From Palsa-295 sp963785585 (GTDB taxonomy: Bacteria; Acidobacteriota; Terriglobia; Acidiferrales; UBA7541), in the NCBI GenBank assembly GCA_963785585.1, contig CAWAVW010000004.1, forward strand, positions 1,922,001 to 1,986,000: a stretch of DNA of 64,000 bases, in the 5' to 3' direction. The notes below the pieces were generated by a model. The model was not told the DNA's origin, made no database searches, and saw nothing but the letters and a program-made list of their open reading frames with translations. A program made the translations under genes and the position numbers. Positions within the stretch are counted from its first letter, which is position 1; each line of letters starts with the position of its first letter. Below are positions 1 through 9,115 of this stretch, piece by piece.

Positions 1-111
1 ATGCGGAACCTGTGCGCCGGCATTCTCCATGAGCCCGGCCATGGTCTGACCGTATCGCTCGACGGTGAAGCGATCGACCTGATTCATTTCGGCGGCGGTG
101 AGGATTTTCAT
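1..111 (-). CDS. nnrE: NAD(P)H-hydrate epimerase, N-terminal fragment (cut by window edge)
   Basis: Only the first 37 residues lie in the window; the gene runs off the left edge. The start reads MKILTAAEMNQVDRFT and continues with VERYG and LMENAG, the conserved N-terminus of the YjeF_N family. This family epimerises damaged S/R-NAD(P)HX so that the dehydratase can repair it. In many bacteria this domain is fused to the NnrD dehydratase; whether it is here cannot be seen. It follows the SDR gene on the same strand after 65 nt. Identification from such a short piece is good because the segment is highly conserved, but full-length integrity is unknown. Confidence 0.8.
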   Translation of the reverse strand, partial: MKILTAAEMNQVDRFTVERYGQTMAGLMENAGAQVPH

Positions 112-176
112 CGGAATCGAGTCAGCGCGGAATGTGGTGCTTTCGATGCGCGGCGCGAACGAACGCGCTTTGGCAA

Positions 177-920
177 CTAAATCATCCATCCGCCGGTGAC
201 GTTTAAGACCTGGCCGGTGATGTATTCGGAGGCGTCGGACGCAAAAAATTTCACGGCGGCGGTAACGTCTTCCGAAGACGGAGGGCGTCCGATGGGCGCG
301 CGAGCATCTTTGATGCGGCGCGCTTCGTCGGCGGTGAGGCCGCGCTCGTCGATATTGGACGGATTGACGACGTTGACGGTGATGCCGTGCTTGGCCTCTT
401 CAATGGCGAGCGAGCGCGACAGCGAAACGACAGCGGCCTTGGCGGCCGCGTAAGCGGAAATGGTTCCCTGGCCGAAGGCCCGCTCGGCGCCCACCGCCCC
501 CAGATTGATGATGCGGCCAAAACGCTGGCGGCGCATGGCGGAAAGCACGGCTTTGCTGGCGTACAGAACGCTGTAGAGATTCGAGGCGACGATTTCCTGC
601 CACTCCGCTACGGACGATTCGAGAACCGGCTTCCAATTAAATTCGCCGACGTTGTTGATGAGAATATCGAGGCGGCCGAAACGCTCGATCACTTTTTCGA
701 CCATGGAATTCACTTTTTCGGGGTCGGTGGAGTCCGCTTCGACGGCAAAACATTCGGCCCCGGCGGATTGCAGAGCCTTCAGAGTGGACTGCGCGGCGGA
801 TTTGTTGCTGCGATAGGAGATGGCTACACGGACGCCCTCCCTGGCGAGACCTTCGGCGATTCCCCGCCCGATGCCTCTGCTGCCGCCGGTGATGAGCGCT
901 ACTCGATCGCGTAAGGGCAC
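177..920 (-). CDS. SDR-family oxidoreductase (FabG-like), catalytic Ser replaced
   Basis: A 247-residue short-chain dehydrogenase/reductase. The GTG start at 920 is chosen because an AGGGGGA ribosome site lies just upstream and the protein then opens directly with the Rossmann strand. Seen: TGGSRGIG cofactor motif at residues 11-18, NNVG at 89-92 (usually NNAG), Asn114, and the YAAAK active-site motif with Tyr157 and Lys161. The canonical catalytic Ser of the GSV/SSV segment is Ala142 here (NLGAV). The family reduces 3-oxoacyl-ACP or other carbonyls with NAD(P)H. The Ser loss makes ordinary FabG activity doubtful, so the substrate is unassigned. An inverted repeat sits 76-98 nt upstream. Confidence 0.85.
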   Translation of the reverse strand: MPLRDRVALITGGSRGIGRGIAEGLAREGVRVAISYRSNKSAAQSTLKALQSAGAECFAVEADSTDPEKVNSMVEKVIERFGRLDILINNVGEFNWKPVLESSVAEWQEIVASNLYSVLYASKAVLSAMRRQRFGRIINLGAVGAERAFGQGTISAYAAAKAAVVSLSRSLAIEEAKHGITVNVVNPSNIDERGLTADEARRIKDARAPIGRPPSSEDVTAAVKFFASDASEYITGQVLNVTGGWMI

Positions 921-995
921 TGGGAACTTTCCCCCTGAGATTTTACGAAAGTAACTATATCGCGAGTGCAGAAAGTTTTCGAGATGTGAAGCGGA

Positions 996-1018
996 ACCGT
1001 ATGGAAAAACCATACGGT
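996..1018. promoter_or_regulatory. Perfect 9-bp inverted repeat, possible operator
   Basis: ACCGTATGG, a five-A spacer, then CCATACGGT. It lies in the gap between the SDR gene start (920) and the end of the phosphatase gene (1037), both minus strand. No T-run follows on the minus strand, so a terminator is unlikely. A repressor or activator site for the SDR gene is inferred. Confidence 0.4.
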
Positions 1019-1036
1019 GATGTATGGCCGAAAAAA

Positions 1037-3028
1037 CTAGCCCATCCGGGCCACGACGACGGTCATATCGTCGGCTTGCTCGGGTGAGCCGGCCCACAGC
1101 TCGGCGGCGGCAATCAAGTTTTCGGCCATACGCTGGGGAGGAACGTTGCGCTGGCGCAGCACTTCCTCGCGAAGGCGCTGCACGCCGAATTCCTCGCCGT
1201 AGACGTTTTCCGGTTCGGTCAGACCGTCGCTGAAAAGAACCAGCAAGCTGCCGGGTTCGACTTTGATCGTGCGCTGCTCGTAGGGAAATTCCTCGAAGAG
1301 GCCGACAACGGTGCCGCCTTCGCTGAGCTCGTTCACTTTGCCCTGATGAATGAAAAACGGCGCGAGGTGGCCGGCGTTGGTGTACGTGAAGGTATGCGCT
1401 TCGGAGTCGTACACACCGTAGAAGAAGGTGGCGTAGCGGTCGTCGGAGGTATTGCGGAACAAATGGCGGTTCAGGCGAGCGACGAGTTCGGCGGTGCCGC
1501 AATCGCCGTCGAGCGTGGCCTGGCTGCGCAACGCGGCCTGCAGGCTGGCCATCAAGAGCGAAGCGAAAATTCCTTTTCCACTGATGTCCGCCAGCGCGAT
1601 GCCGACGCAGGTCTGGCTGGTTCGAATGAAGTCGTAGTAGTCGCCGCTCACGGACCGAGCCGGACGGCAGATGGCGGCGAGCTCCAGGCCGGGCAGCACG
1701 GGCAACGTCTGCGGGAAAAGCTGCGATTGGACCTGGCGGGCGATTTCGATTTCGTTTTCGAGTTTCTGGCGTTTGCCCTGTTCGTCGATCAGCTCGGCGA
1801 TGGAGCTGGTCATTTCGTTGAAGGATTCTCCGAGGGCGCCGAGCTGGTCGCGCTGATGCACGCGAATGCGCTTTCCGAAATCACCGCGGCGGACGAAGAG
1901 AGTGGCCTCATAGAGGTCGCCCACGGCGCTGGTGATGGTGCGCGTGAGCACAATACCGGTGGCGAGCGCGGCAATTTCCAGCAACAGAAAAATAATGCCC
2001 GCGGCAGCGAGGGCAATTACCAGCAGCGGACCAATTTCGCCAACCGAAGTGAAGAGGTGGCGGTTCATGGTGGAGGGACGAACGCTAAAGGACGCAAGGA
2101 TCGCCGCGGGATCGGCCTTCTGTTCCGCACCAGCGTGGTCGAGTTCGATGGTGGAGGCTCCGTTGACGCGGATGTCGAACCAGTTTTCCGCGGGCGCGAG
2201 GACGCGGCGGCGGCTGCTGATGCTTTCGCCGGGAGTGAAGACGCGTCCGTTGAAGCTGGCTTTAATGCCGGTGGCAGCGGCGGCGTCTTCGGTGCGAAGC
2301 GGGATGATATCGATCGGGCCGATCTCGGAGGACAGGCCGTCGAGGAGAGTGGGGTTCAGGGGCGTGCCTGCGAGAATGCAGAACGGCGCGGTGCGTTCGC
2401 TGCGGCAAACGGCGGACGCGATCCAGATCTTCTGCTGATATTCGATCAAGCCGCCGTAGGTGCGGCCGTTGTGCGTTTTGACGAGATATTCGCCGTGATT
2501 GGGAAACACGCGCAGGTCGGGCCATTCATTGCGCGCCGCGGCGATTACGCGAGCGACGCCAGGCCGGGCGAGGACGGCTTCTTCGGTGGGCGTCGCGCCT
2601 TGGATGGTTTCCTGCTCGATGGCGCCGGCGATGGCTTCGGTTTCGGCGGTGATGGTGCTGATGCGCTCCTGCAAATCGTCGTGGAGGATGTGCGCGCCGA
2701 GCTGCAGGTACAAACCATAGGCGGCGATGCCCGCCATGGCCAGCAGCAAAATCAACGGAACCACCGCAACGAAAATGTAAGCAACGATCAGGCGATTGCG
2801 GAGCCGCCACATGGCCTGCGCTCGAATGCGAGGAATGGTGCGAATGACAAGATAGGCGGTGGCGAGAAAGGCGACGAAGAACAGGAAACCGGAGTACGGA
2901 AGGCTGACGCCCATGAATACGAGAATGCGGTCGATGACCGCGAGAAGCACGATCGCGAGAGCGACGCGGTCGAACGGCGGGACGCGGCGGAGAAACACGG
3001 CGATGCGGCGAGGCGAAAGGGGCGTCAC
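1037..3028 (-). CDS. Membrane HAMP/PP2C (SpoIIE/RsbU-type) serine phosphatase
   Basis: 663 residues from a GTG start. The N-terminus has about three hydrophobic segments (roughly residues 20-105), then an extracytoplasmic region of about 230 residues, another membrane segment near 335-365, a HAMP linker near 366-420, and a C-terminal PP2C-like phosphatase domain from about 455. Visible motifs are SVSGDYYDF, ALADISGKG and FSDGLTE, the metal-binding segments of the SpoIIE family. Such proteins dephosphorylate STAS anti-anti-sigma factors in partner-switching signalling. No anti-sigma kinase is adjacent; a STAS gene is present about 58 kb away in this window, and a link is only a guess. The ligand of the sensor region is unknown. 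Confidence 0.9.
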   Translation of the reverse strand: MTPLSPRRIAVFLRRVPPFDRVALAIVLLAVIDRILVFMGVSLPYSGFLFFVAFLATAYLVIRTIPRIRAQAMWRLRNRLIVAYIFVAVVPLILLLAMAGIAAYGLYLQLGAHILHDDLQERISTITAETEAIAGAIEQETIQGATPTEEAVLARPGVARVIAAARNEWPDLRVFPNHGEYLVKTHNGRTYGGLIEYQQKIWIASAVCRSERTAPFCILAGTPLNPTLLDGLSSEIGPIDIIPLRTEDAAAATGIKASFNGRVFTPGESISSRRRVLAPAENWFDIRVNGASTIELDHAGAEQKADPAAILASFSVRPSTMNRHLFTSVGEIGPLLVIALAAAGIIFLLLEIAALATGIVLTRTITSAVGDLYEATLFVRRGDFGKRIRVHQRDQLGALGESFNEMTSSIAELIDEQGKRQKLENEIEIARQVQSQLFPQTLPVLPGLELAAICRPARSVSGDYYDFIRTSQTCVGIALADISGKGIFASLLMASLQAALRSQATLDGDCGTAELVARLNRHLFRNTSDDRYATFFYGVYDSEAHTFTYTNAGHLAPFFIHQGKVNELSEGGTVVGLFEEFPYEQRTIKVEPGSLLVLFSDGLTEPENVYGEEFGVQRLREEVLRQRNVPPQRMAENLIAAAELWAGSPEQADDMTVVVARMG

Positions 3029-3155
3029 GCGAGTTGATCCGAAGTCGTGGTCGTCACGGAGCTACAAAACCTTCCCGCCGGAAGAAACGGGCGAGCGGGT
3101 ATTTTACCGTGAAACGGAACGACTGCACCGAACGAACTTGACGGCGCGCAAAGAC

Positions 3156-4754
3156 CTAGAGCGGCTCGCGGGCGTTGCCTTGTACGCGGCTGTGATTCCG
3201 GCTGTACAAGAAATAAACGAACAGCCCGACGATCAGCCAGCCGACCAGCCGGATCCAGTTCCACATGCCGAGGGTAATCATCATGTAGACGTTAATGATT
3301 ACGCCGAAAATCGGGATGACCGGAACGAACGGCGTGCGGAACGGCCGCGGTTGACCTGGGTTTGTAAAGCGCAGCACCATCACCGCGATACAAACGATCA
3401 CAAAGGCGAGCAACGTGCCGATGTTCACCATTTTCCCGATTTTGTCGATGGGCGTTACGCTGCCCACGATCGCGGCGATGAGCCCCACGAGGATCGTCGT
3501 TTTGTAGGGCGTGCGAAATTTCGGATGAATCGCCGCGAAGAATTTACGCGGAAGCAGTCCATCGTTGGCCATGGAATACAACACGCGAGTCTGGCCAAGC
3601 AGCATCACGAGCATCACGCTGGTTAGTCCGGCTAATGCACCGAGAGTAATTACGGTGGACGCTGTTTTCAAGCCGCGGTCAAGAAACGCAACGGCGAGCG
3701 GCGCTTCGATGTTGATAGCCTTCCACGGCACCATTCCGGTAAGTACAAACGCGACGAGAATGTAGAGCAGAGTGCAGGAAACCAGCGAGGCGATTATTCC
3801 GATCGGCAAGTCCCGCTGGGGATTCTTTGCCTCCTGCGCGGTGGTTGAGACCGCGTCAAAACCGATATAAGCGAAGAAAATATATGCAGCGCCTCTGCCA
3901 ATGCCACCCAAGCCATTCGGTGCGAATTCCGCCCAGCTGTAACCAATGTTGGCGTGCTCGACGTATTTCATTCCCAGCAGAATTACGAACAAAACGACGC
4001 TGACTTTGACGATCACAATCCCGGCGTTGAAGTTGGCGCTTTCCTTGATGCCTACGACGAGGACGAGGGTGATGAGCAGGGCGATCACGAACGCCGGAAG
4101 ATTGAAGCCGATCTCGACGCCGAACAGGTGCGGAGCGCCAACCAGGTCGTGAGCGCGCTGCAACAGCTCGGGCGATTGAGCCGCCATAATCTGGCTGACG
4201 CGATCGAGAAAGGCGCGAGAACCTTCGACCAGAGATGCGTCGGAAGCGCGCGCCATGCTTCGAGCGACAATATTTTCAGCGGTGGTCAGCGCGGTCCAAT
4301 GGTCGTAAGCCAGCCAAAGGGGCATGCGCATGTGGAAGACGCCAAGAATTTCGACGAAGTGATTCGACCAGCCCGACGAAACCGTGCTGGCGCCCATGGC
4401 GTATTCGAGCGTCAGGTCCCAGCCGATAATCCAGGCAAACAATTCGCCGAGCGCCGCGTACGCGTAAGTATAGGCGCTGCCGGCCAGCGGAATCATCGCC
4501 GCGAATTCGGCGTAACACAATCCGGCCAGAACGCAGCCGAGCCCCGAAAGCACGAAAGAGAGGGTCAACGCCGGGCCGGCCAATTTCGCGCCGAGGCCGG
4601 TCATTACGAAGATGCCTGCCCCGATTACGGCGCCGACACCGAGTGCGGTAAGCGAGACGGGACCCAGCGACCGTTTCAGAGTGTGTTCACCGGTTTCCGC
4701 AGCCTCGCGGAGCAGCACGTCCATTGGCTTTTTTCTGAACAGCGGATTGCCCAT
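3156..4754 (-). CDS. APC-superfamily amino acid permease (cationic amino acid transporter type)
   Basis: 532 residues with about 12 membrane segments. The N-terminal cytoplasmic stretch (LKRSLGPVSLTALGVGAV) and IGAGIFVMTG match the unwound first helix of APC amino acid transporters; the pattern of an extended extracellular loop after the third to fourth helices resembles the CAT/YhdG branch. It imports or exchanges amino acids across the inner membrane; the substrate is not readable. The start is supported by GGAGGAAG nine bases upstream. It stands 115 nt downstream of a second APC permease on the same strand, and has its own ribosome site, so co-transcription is possible but not shown. Confidence 0.88.
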   Translation of the reverse strand: MGNPLFRKKPMDVLLREAAETGEHTLKRSLGPVSLTALGVGAVIGAGIFVMTGLGAKLAGPALTLSFVLSGLGCVLAGLCYAEFAAMIPLAGSAYTYAYAALGELFAWIIGWDLTLEYAMGASTVSSGWSNHFVEILGVFHMRMPLWLAYDHWTALTTAENIVARSMARASDASLVEGSRAFLDRVSQIMAAQSPELLQRAHDLVGAPHLFGVEIGFNLPAFVIALLITLVLVVGIKESANFNAGIVIVKVSVVLFVILLGMKYVEHANIGYSWAEFAPNGLGGIGRGAAYIFFAYIGFDAVSTTAQEAKNPQRDLPIGIIASLVSCTLLYILVAFVLTGMVPWKAINIEAPLAVAFLDRGLKTASTVITLGALAGLTSVMLVMLLGQTRVLYSMANDGLLPRKFFAAIHPKFRTPYKTTILVGLIAAIVGSVTPIDKIGKMVNIGTLLAFVIVCIAVMVLRFTNPGQPRPFRTPFVPVIPIFGVIINVYMMITLGMWNWIRLVGWLIVGLFVYFLYSRNHSRVQGNAREPL

Positions 4755-4869
4755 TAAAACTTCCTCCCGGAACCGGCAAGCGGCGCGCCCGAAAAGGCGC
4801 CCCTTTTGTTACGAATGAATTTACACGAAAAACGAACGAATGGCGCGCGACTGTAGCGAAAAATGTGCG

Positions 4870-6423
4870 CTATGCGGAAGCGGACTGGCGCTTCCCTGCC
4901 ATCTTCCAGAGCCAATACACCGGCACGCCCAGCACGACGATGATCAGGCCGGGCCAGGTGTATTGCGGTTTGTAGCGCAGCAACTGAATCTCGATGAAGA
5001 CGGCCATCACCAGGTAGATCGCGGGCAGAACGGGATAGCCGAAAGCGCGATAGGGGCGCGGCATGTCCGGGCGTTTCCAGCGGAGGATGAAGAGCCCGCT
5101 GAGAGTGAGAATGTAGAAAATCAGGACGGCGAAAATCAGGAAGTCGAGAAGCTGGCTGTAGGTGCCTGAAAGGCAAAGCACGGCGCACCAGATGCATTGA
5201 ACGATCAGAGCGACGCCGGGGGCGTGGTGCTTGTTCACGGTGCCGACGGACTGGAAGAAGAGTTTGTCCTTGGCCATGGCGTAGTAGATGCGCGCGCCCG
5301 AAAGGATCAGGCCGTTGTTGCAACCGAAGCCGGAAATGAGGATGGCGATGGCGACCACAATCGCTCCGGCGGAGCCGAAGGCAACTTCGGCAACGGCCGT
5401 GCCGACGCGGCCATCGGTGGCGAATTCGATGCCGCGCGAAAGGACGGTCGCGCCGTGCGGATCGCCGCCGATGGGCAGCACGCGCAGGTAGGCGATGTTT
5501 GCGAGCATGTAGAGCGAGATGACGATGGTGGTGCCGAGCGCGAGCGAGAGCGGCAAGTTCCGGCTGGGATTTTTCACTTCGGCGGCGGTGAAGGTGATGT
5601 TGTTCCAGGCGTCGGCGGAAAACAGCGAGCCGACCATGGCGACGCCGATGAGCGAGAGTGTGGCGATGGTCCAGTTGGGATTGTCCGGCGGGTACGGGTG
5701 CATCACGCCGAGGCCGGAGCCGCGCCAGAAATCGGTGAAGTTGGCGGTGCGGGCGACGGCGGTCGAGAACCAGAAACCGATCAGAACCAGAGCGGCGAGC
5801 GAGCCGACCTTCGCAACGGTGAAGACGTTTTGCACGATTTTTCCGACGCGCAAGCCTCGCGTGTTAATCCAGGTGAGCAAAACGATCGAGGCGATGGCCA
5901 GGAAATTCTGGCGGTTGAGGCCGACGTTGTAGGGGCCGAGCGAGCCGAACCAGAAATTCCACGGGCCGACGGTGCCGAGTTTCCAGATCCACTGCGAGGC
6001 GGAAAACCACGGAATCAGGACGGCGGTGAATTTCGCGAAGGCGATCGCGACGGCGGCAATCGTGGCGGTCTGAATGACGAGCAGCATCGTCCAGCCGTAG
6101 AGAAACCCCCACAGCGGGCCGAGCGATTCGCGCAGGTACACGTATTGCCCACCGGCTTGCGGCATGGCGGCGGCAAGTTCACCGTAGCTGAGAGCGCCGA
6201 TCAGAGTCATCACCCCGGAAATCAGCCAAACGAGCAGGAGCAGGCCGGGGCTTTGCACTTGATGCGCGATATCGGCGGAGACGATGAAGATGCCGGAACC
6301 GATCATCGACCCGCAGACGATCATGGTGGAGTCGAACAGGCCGAGGCCTTTGACGAGTTCGGACGGTTTTGCGGATGAGGACGAGATGGGCGCGCTGTGG
6401 GATTCGTTCGCGTGCTCGGGCAT
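4870..6423 (-). CDS. APC-superfamily amino acid permease (LAT/SteT-like)
   Basis: 517 residues with about 12 predicted membrane segments after a 25-residue Ser-rich cytoplasmic lead. GLGLFDSTMIVCGSMIGSGIF is the substrate-site helix 1 of APC exchangers, and PQAGGQYVYL is the helix 3 signature. This branch often exchanges neutral amino acids. The start lies nine bases past the thiE stop, so it is probably the last gene of the pepP-accB-accC-thiE run. It differs clearly in sequence from the downstream permease; these are two subfamilies, not a recent duplication. Substrate unknown. Confidence 0.88.
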   Translation of the reverse strand: MPEHANESHSAPISSSSAKPSELVKGLGLFDSTMIVCGSMIGSGIFIVSADIAHQVQSPGLLLLVWLISGVMTLIGALSYGELAAAMPQAGGQYVYLRESLGPLWGFLYGWTMLLVIQTATIAAVAIAFAKFTAVLIPWFSASQWIWKLGTVGPWNFWFGSLGPYNVGLNRQNFLAIASIVLLTWINTRGLRVGKIVQNVFTVAKVGSLAALVLIGFWFSTAVARTANFTDFWRGSGLGVMHPYPPDNPNWTIATLSLIGVAMVGSLFSADAWNNITFTAAEVKNPSRNLPLSLALGTTIVISLYMLANIAYLRVLPIGGDPHGATVLSRGIEFATDGRVGTAVAEVAFGSAGAIVVAIAILISGFGCNNGLILSGARIYYAMAKDKLFFQSVGTVNKHHAPGVALIVQCIWCAVLCLSGTYSQLLDFLIFAVLIFYILTLSGLFILRWKRPDMPRPYRAFGYPVLPAIYLVMAVFIEIQLLRYKPQYTWPGLIIVVLGVPVYWLWKMAGKRQSASA

Positions 6424-6432
6424 CAGGAGTTC

Positions 6433-7086
6433 TCAGTTGCGCCTGGCGTGCAGCGCGTGTTCGAAGTGCATTCGTGCGATTTCGAGATATTGCGCCGCTC
6501 TCGCACGCGGGTCGGGCGCATTCGCCAAGTCGCTGATGATGGCGACGGAGTCGGCTCCGGCGGCGAAGACGTCTCGGGCGGACTCTACCGTGATGCCGCC
6601 GATGGCCACAAGAGGTTTCCGCGTACAGTTTCTTGCCTGGCGCACGAACTCGAGGCCGACCACGGGGTCGGGATTGGCTTTCGATGCGGTTGGGAACACC
6701 GGGCCGACGGCGATGTAGTCGGCGGATGTCTTGCCGGCGGCTTTGAGCTGCTCGAGATTGTGGGTGGAGACGCCGACCCATAGCGGCGACGGGCACAGCC
6801 TGCGCGCGAGATCGGGCGGAAGATCTTCCTCGCCGACGTGGACTCCGGCGGCCTTCGCGATGGCGGCGACGTCCGGACGGTCGTTGACGATGAGCTTTAC
6901 GCCGAGAGGCGACAAGACCTCGATAAATTTTTGAACGGCGAGAAAATACTCGCGGGAGGAGTAATTTTTAGCGCGGATTTGAATCAGGCGGGCGCCGCCA
7001 GCGGCCAGGTTTTCAGACAGCGCGAGCGCAGCTTCGATTTCGAGAGAGGGGTTCAGGTCAATGATTGCGTAAAGAGCCGGAAACAA
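6433..7086 (-). CDS. thiE: Thiamine-phosphate synthase
   Basis: 217 residues, normal for ThiE, which joins HMP-diphosphate and thiazole phosphate to give thiamine phosphate. Seen: IQIRAKN (pyrophosphate/substrate loop, QxRxK), VNDRPDVA, GVHVGEEDLP, VGVSTH, YIAVGPVFPTASK and AIGGI followed by GADSVAIIS, in the expected order of the TIM barrel. The start is TTG at 7086, decided by GGAGG six bases upstream and by the fit to the family N-terminus. It lies 14 nt after accC. No other thiamine gene is near, and I see no TPP riboswitch in front of the operon. Confidence 0.95.
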   Translation of the reverse strand: MFPALYAIIDLNPSLEIEAALALSENLAAGGARLIQIRAKNYSSREYFLAVQKFIEVLSPLGVKLIVNDRPDVAAIAKAAGVHVGEEDLPPDLARRLCPSPLWVGVSTHNLEQLKAAGKTSADYIAVGPVFPTASKANPDPVVGLEFVRQARNCTRKPLVAIGGITVESARDVFAAGADSVAIISDLANAPDPRARAAQYLEIARMHFEHALHARRN

Positions 7087-7100
7087 TCGCCGCCTCCGCG

Positions 7101-8534
7101 CTATTTGGCCAACGAGATTTTCTTCTTGCCGGACGAAGGAACCAGGGCCGGGCCCGATTTGGCCGCGGGCGAATCCGGCTTGGACTTCGAGGCTGGCTCG
7201 GCCAGCGCACGGTCGAGGAAGTGCGTATCAAATTTTCCGGCGATGAACGCAGGATCGACCAGGATGCGCTTGTGCAGCGGGATGGTGGTCTTGATGCCTT
7301 CGACGACGAAACCCTCGAGCGCGCAGCGCATGCGGACGATGGCTTCGGCGCGGTCTGTGCCGTAGGCGATGAGCTTGGCGATCAGCGAATCGTAGTAAGG
7401 CGGAATCACGCCGTCCGCGTAAGCCGCGGTATCGACGCGAATACCCGGTCCGCCCGGAACGCGGAAGGCAGTGATGCGCCCGGCCGAAGGGGTGAAGGTT
7501 TCGGGGTCTTCGGCGTTGATGCGGCATTCGATGGCGTGGCCGCGGAATTCAACGGGCGGCAGGATGCTCGAAAGCTCTTCGCCCGCGGCAATGCGGATTT
7601 GCGACTTCACCAGGTCGATGCCGGTGACCATTTCGGTGACCGGGTGCTCCACCTGAATGCGGGTGTTCATTTCGATGAAATAAAGATTGCCGGAATCCTC
7701 GCGCAGGAATTCCACGGTGCCCGCGCTGGAGTAACCCAGATTCGTCAGCGCATCGACGACCTGCTTGCCGACTTTCTTGCGGGTGGCCGCGTCCATGGCG
7801 ACCGAAGGCGATTCTTCGAGAACTTTTTGGTGGCGGCGCTGGAGCGAGCATTCGCGCTCGCCGAGGTGGACGACGTTGCCGTGCTTGTCGCCGAGCACCT
7901 GAAATTCGATGTGGCGCGGATTCTCGATGAGCTTTTCCATGTACACGTTGGGGCTGCCGAAGGCACCCTGCGCTTCCGCGCGCGCCGTCTGAAACATGGG
8001 AATCAGCTCGCGGCTGTTGCGAACCACGCGCATGCCGCGCCCGCCACCGCCCTCGGCGGCTTTGATCATGATCGGATAGCCGATTTCCGCAGCGATGCGT
8101 TTGGCGGAATCCTCGTCGGGAACGACGCCGGGACTGCCGGGAATAATCGGAAGTCCGGCCGCGCCCATCGCTTCGCGGGCCTTGTCCTTTTCGCCCATCA
8201 GGCGGATGGCGTCGGGCGTGGGACCGATGAAGGTGATGTGCGAGGCTTCGCAAACTTCGGCGAAGTTGGCATTTTCGGAAAGAAAGCCGTACCCGGGATG
8301 AATCGCGTCCACGTCGGCAATTTCCGCGGCGCTGATGACCTGCGGAATATTCAAATAGCTTTCGCTGGAACGAGGCGGGCCGATGCAGATGGCCTCGTCG
8401 GCGAAGCGGACGTGAAGAGAGTTGCGGTCGGCTTCGGAATAGACCGCGACGGTCTTAATGTCCAGTTCCCGGCAGGCGGACATGATGCGGAGGGCGATTT
8501 CTCCGCGATTGGCGATCAGAACTTTTCGGAACAT
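7101..8534 (-). CDS. accC: Acetyl-CoA carboxylase, biotin carboxylase subunit
   Basis: 477 residues. This ATP-grasp enzyme carboxylates the biotin on AccB, the first half of malonyl-CoA formation. Visible: FRKVLIANRGEIALRI at the N-terminus, HPGYGFLSENA, the Gly-rich ATP loop EGGGGRGMR, the EKLIENPRHIEFQ segment, ECSLQRRHQK, the FIEMNTRIQVEHPVTE catalytic region, and AAGEEL. Compared with E. coli AccC (about 450 residues) there is a Lys/Ser/Pro-rich C-terminal extension of about 30 residues. It follows accB after 20 nt, the usual accBC pairing. Confidence 0.97.
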   Translation of the reverse strand: MFRKVLIANRGEIALRIMSACRELDIKTVAVYSEADRNSLHVRFADEAICIGPPRSSESYLNIPQVISAAEIADVDAIHPGYGFLSENANFAEVCEASHITFIGPTPDAIRLMGEKDKAREAMGAAGLPIIPGSPGVVPDEDSAKRIAAEIGYPIMIKAAEGGGGRGMRVVRNSRELIPMFQTARAEAQGAFGSPNVYMEKLIENPRHIEFQVLGDKHGNVVHLGERECSLQRRHQKVLEESPSVAMDAATRKKVGKQVVDALTNLGYSSAGTVEFLREDSGNLYFIEMNTRIQVEHPVTEMVTGIDLVKSQIRIAAGEELSSILPPVEFRGHAIECRINAEDPETFTPSAGRITAFRVPGGPGIRVDTAAYADGVIPPYYDSLIAKLIAYGTDRAEAIVRMRCALEGFVVEGIKTTIPLHKRILVDPAFIAGKFDTHFLDRALAEPASKSKPDSPAAKSGPALVPSSGKKKISLAK

Positions 8535-8554
8535 GGATTCCCGGTCAAATCGAT

Positions 8555-9115
8555 TTACTTTTTACGGTGCGTGCGAATGCCGAACAGGGCTTCGCCGTAT
8601 TCCACCGGCTGTCCGTTTTCAACGAAGACGCGGACGATTTCGCCGGCGACGTCGGATTCGATTTCGTTCATCAGTTTCATGGCTTCAATAATGCAGAGCG
8701 CCTGCCCCGACTCGACTTTCGAGCCGACCGATACGAACGGTTCCGCGCCGGGGGTGGACGAGGAATAAAACGTGCCGACGATGGGCGACTTGACGATGTG
8801 GAGGTCTTCGGAGCGGGCCGGCTCGGCCGCGGACTCTCGCGCTGATTCCCGAGGAGCGGTTGGCGGCGCTGCAGGCGGCGCGGCGTGCGATGGCGAGGTG
8901 GCGACGACGATTTCAGGCGCGGGAAACGCGCGATAGCCAACCGGCGGTTGGGAGGAAGGCTTCTTCAGACGAATGCGCAGGCCCTCCCGTTCGTATTCAA
9001 ACTCTTCGAGTCCATGCTTCTGCATGAATTCGAGGAGTTTTTCGATTTCGGGAAGGTTCACTTCTTGCGCTTCGTGGGAGCTGCGCGAGGATTCGGGCTT
9101 CGACTTTTTCGCCAT
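8555..9115 (-). CDS. accB: Biotin carboxyl carrier protein of acetyl-CoA carboxylase
   Basis: 186 residues: an N-terminal helical region (about 1-50), an Ala/Pro-rich linker (about 55-100), and the C-terminal biotinyl domain. The biotinylated lysine is Lys147 in EAMKLMNEI. The acetyl-CoA carboxylase-specific thumb is suggested by FYSSSTPGAEPFV. It carries biotin between AccC and the carboxyltransferase AccAD (not in this window). The ATG overlaps the pepP stop by one base (TAATG), so translation is probably coupled to pepP. Confidence 0.97.
   Translation of the reverse strand: MAKKSKPESSRSSHEAQEVNLPEIEKLLEFMQKHGLEEFEYEREGLRIRLKKPSSQPPVGYRAFPAPEIVVATSPSHAAPPAAPPTAPRESARESAAEPARSEDLHIVKSPIVGTFYSSSTPGAEPFVSVGSKVESGQALCIIEAMKLMNEIESDVAGEIVRVFVENGQPVEYGEALFGIRTHRKK

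Noticed and set aside
1346..3037. Long open frame opposite the SpoIIE-type phosphatase
   Set aside because: Gly/Arg/Asp-rich shadow of a GC-rich gene with no ribosome site or family match; the minus-strand gene is clear.
7065..8768. Long open frame opposite accC
   Set aside because: Low-complexity shadow in GC-rich DNA; accC is unmistakable.
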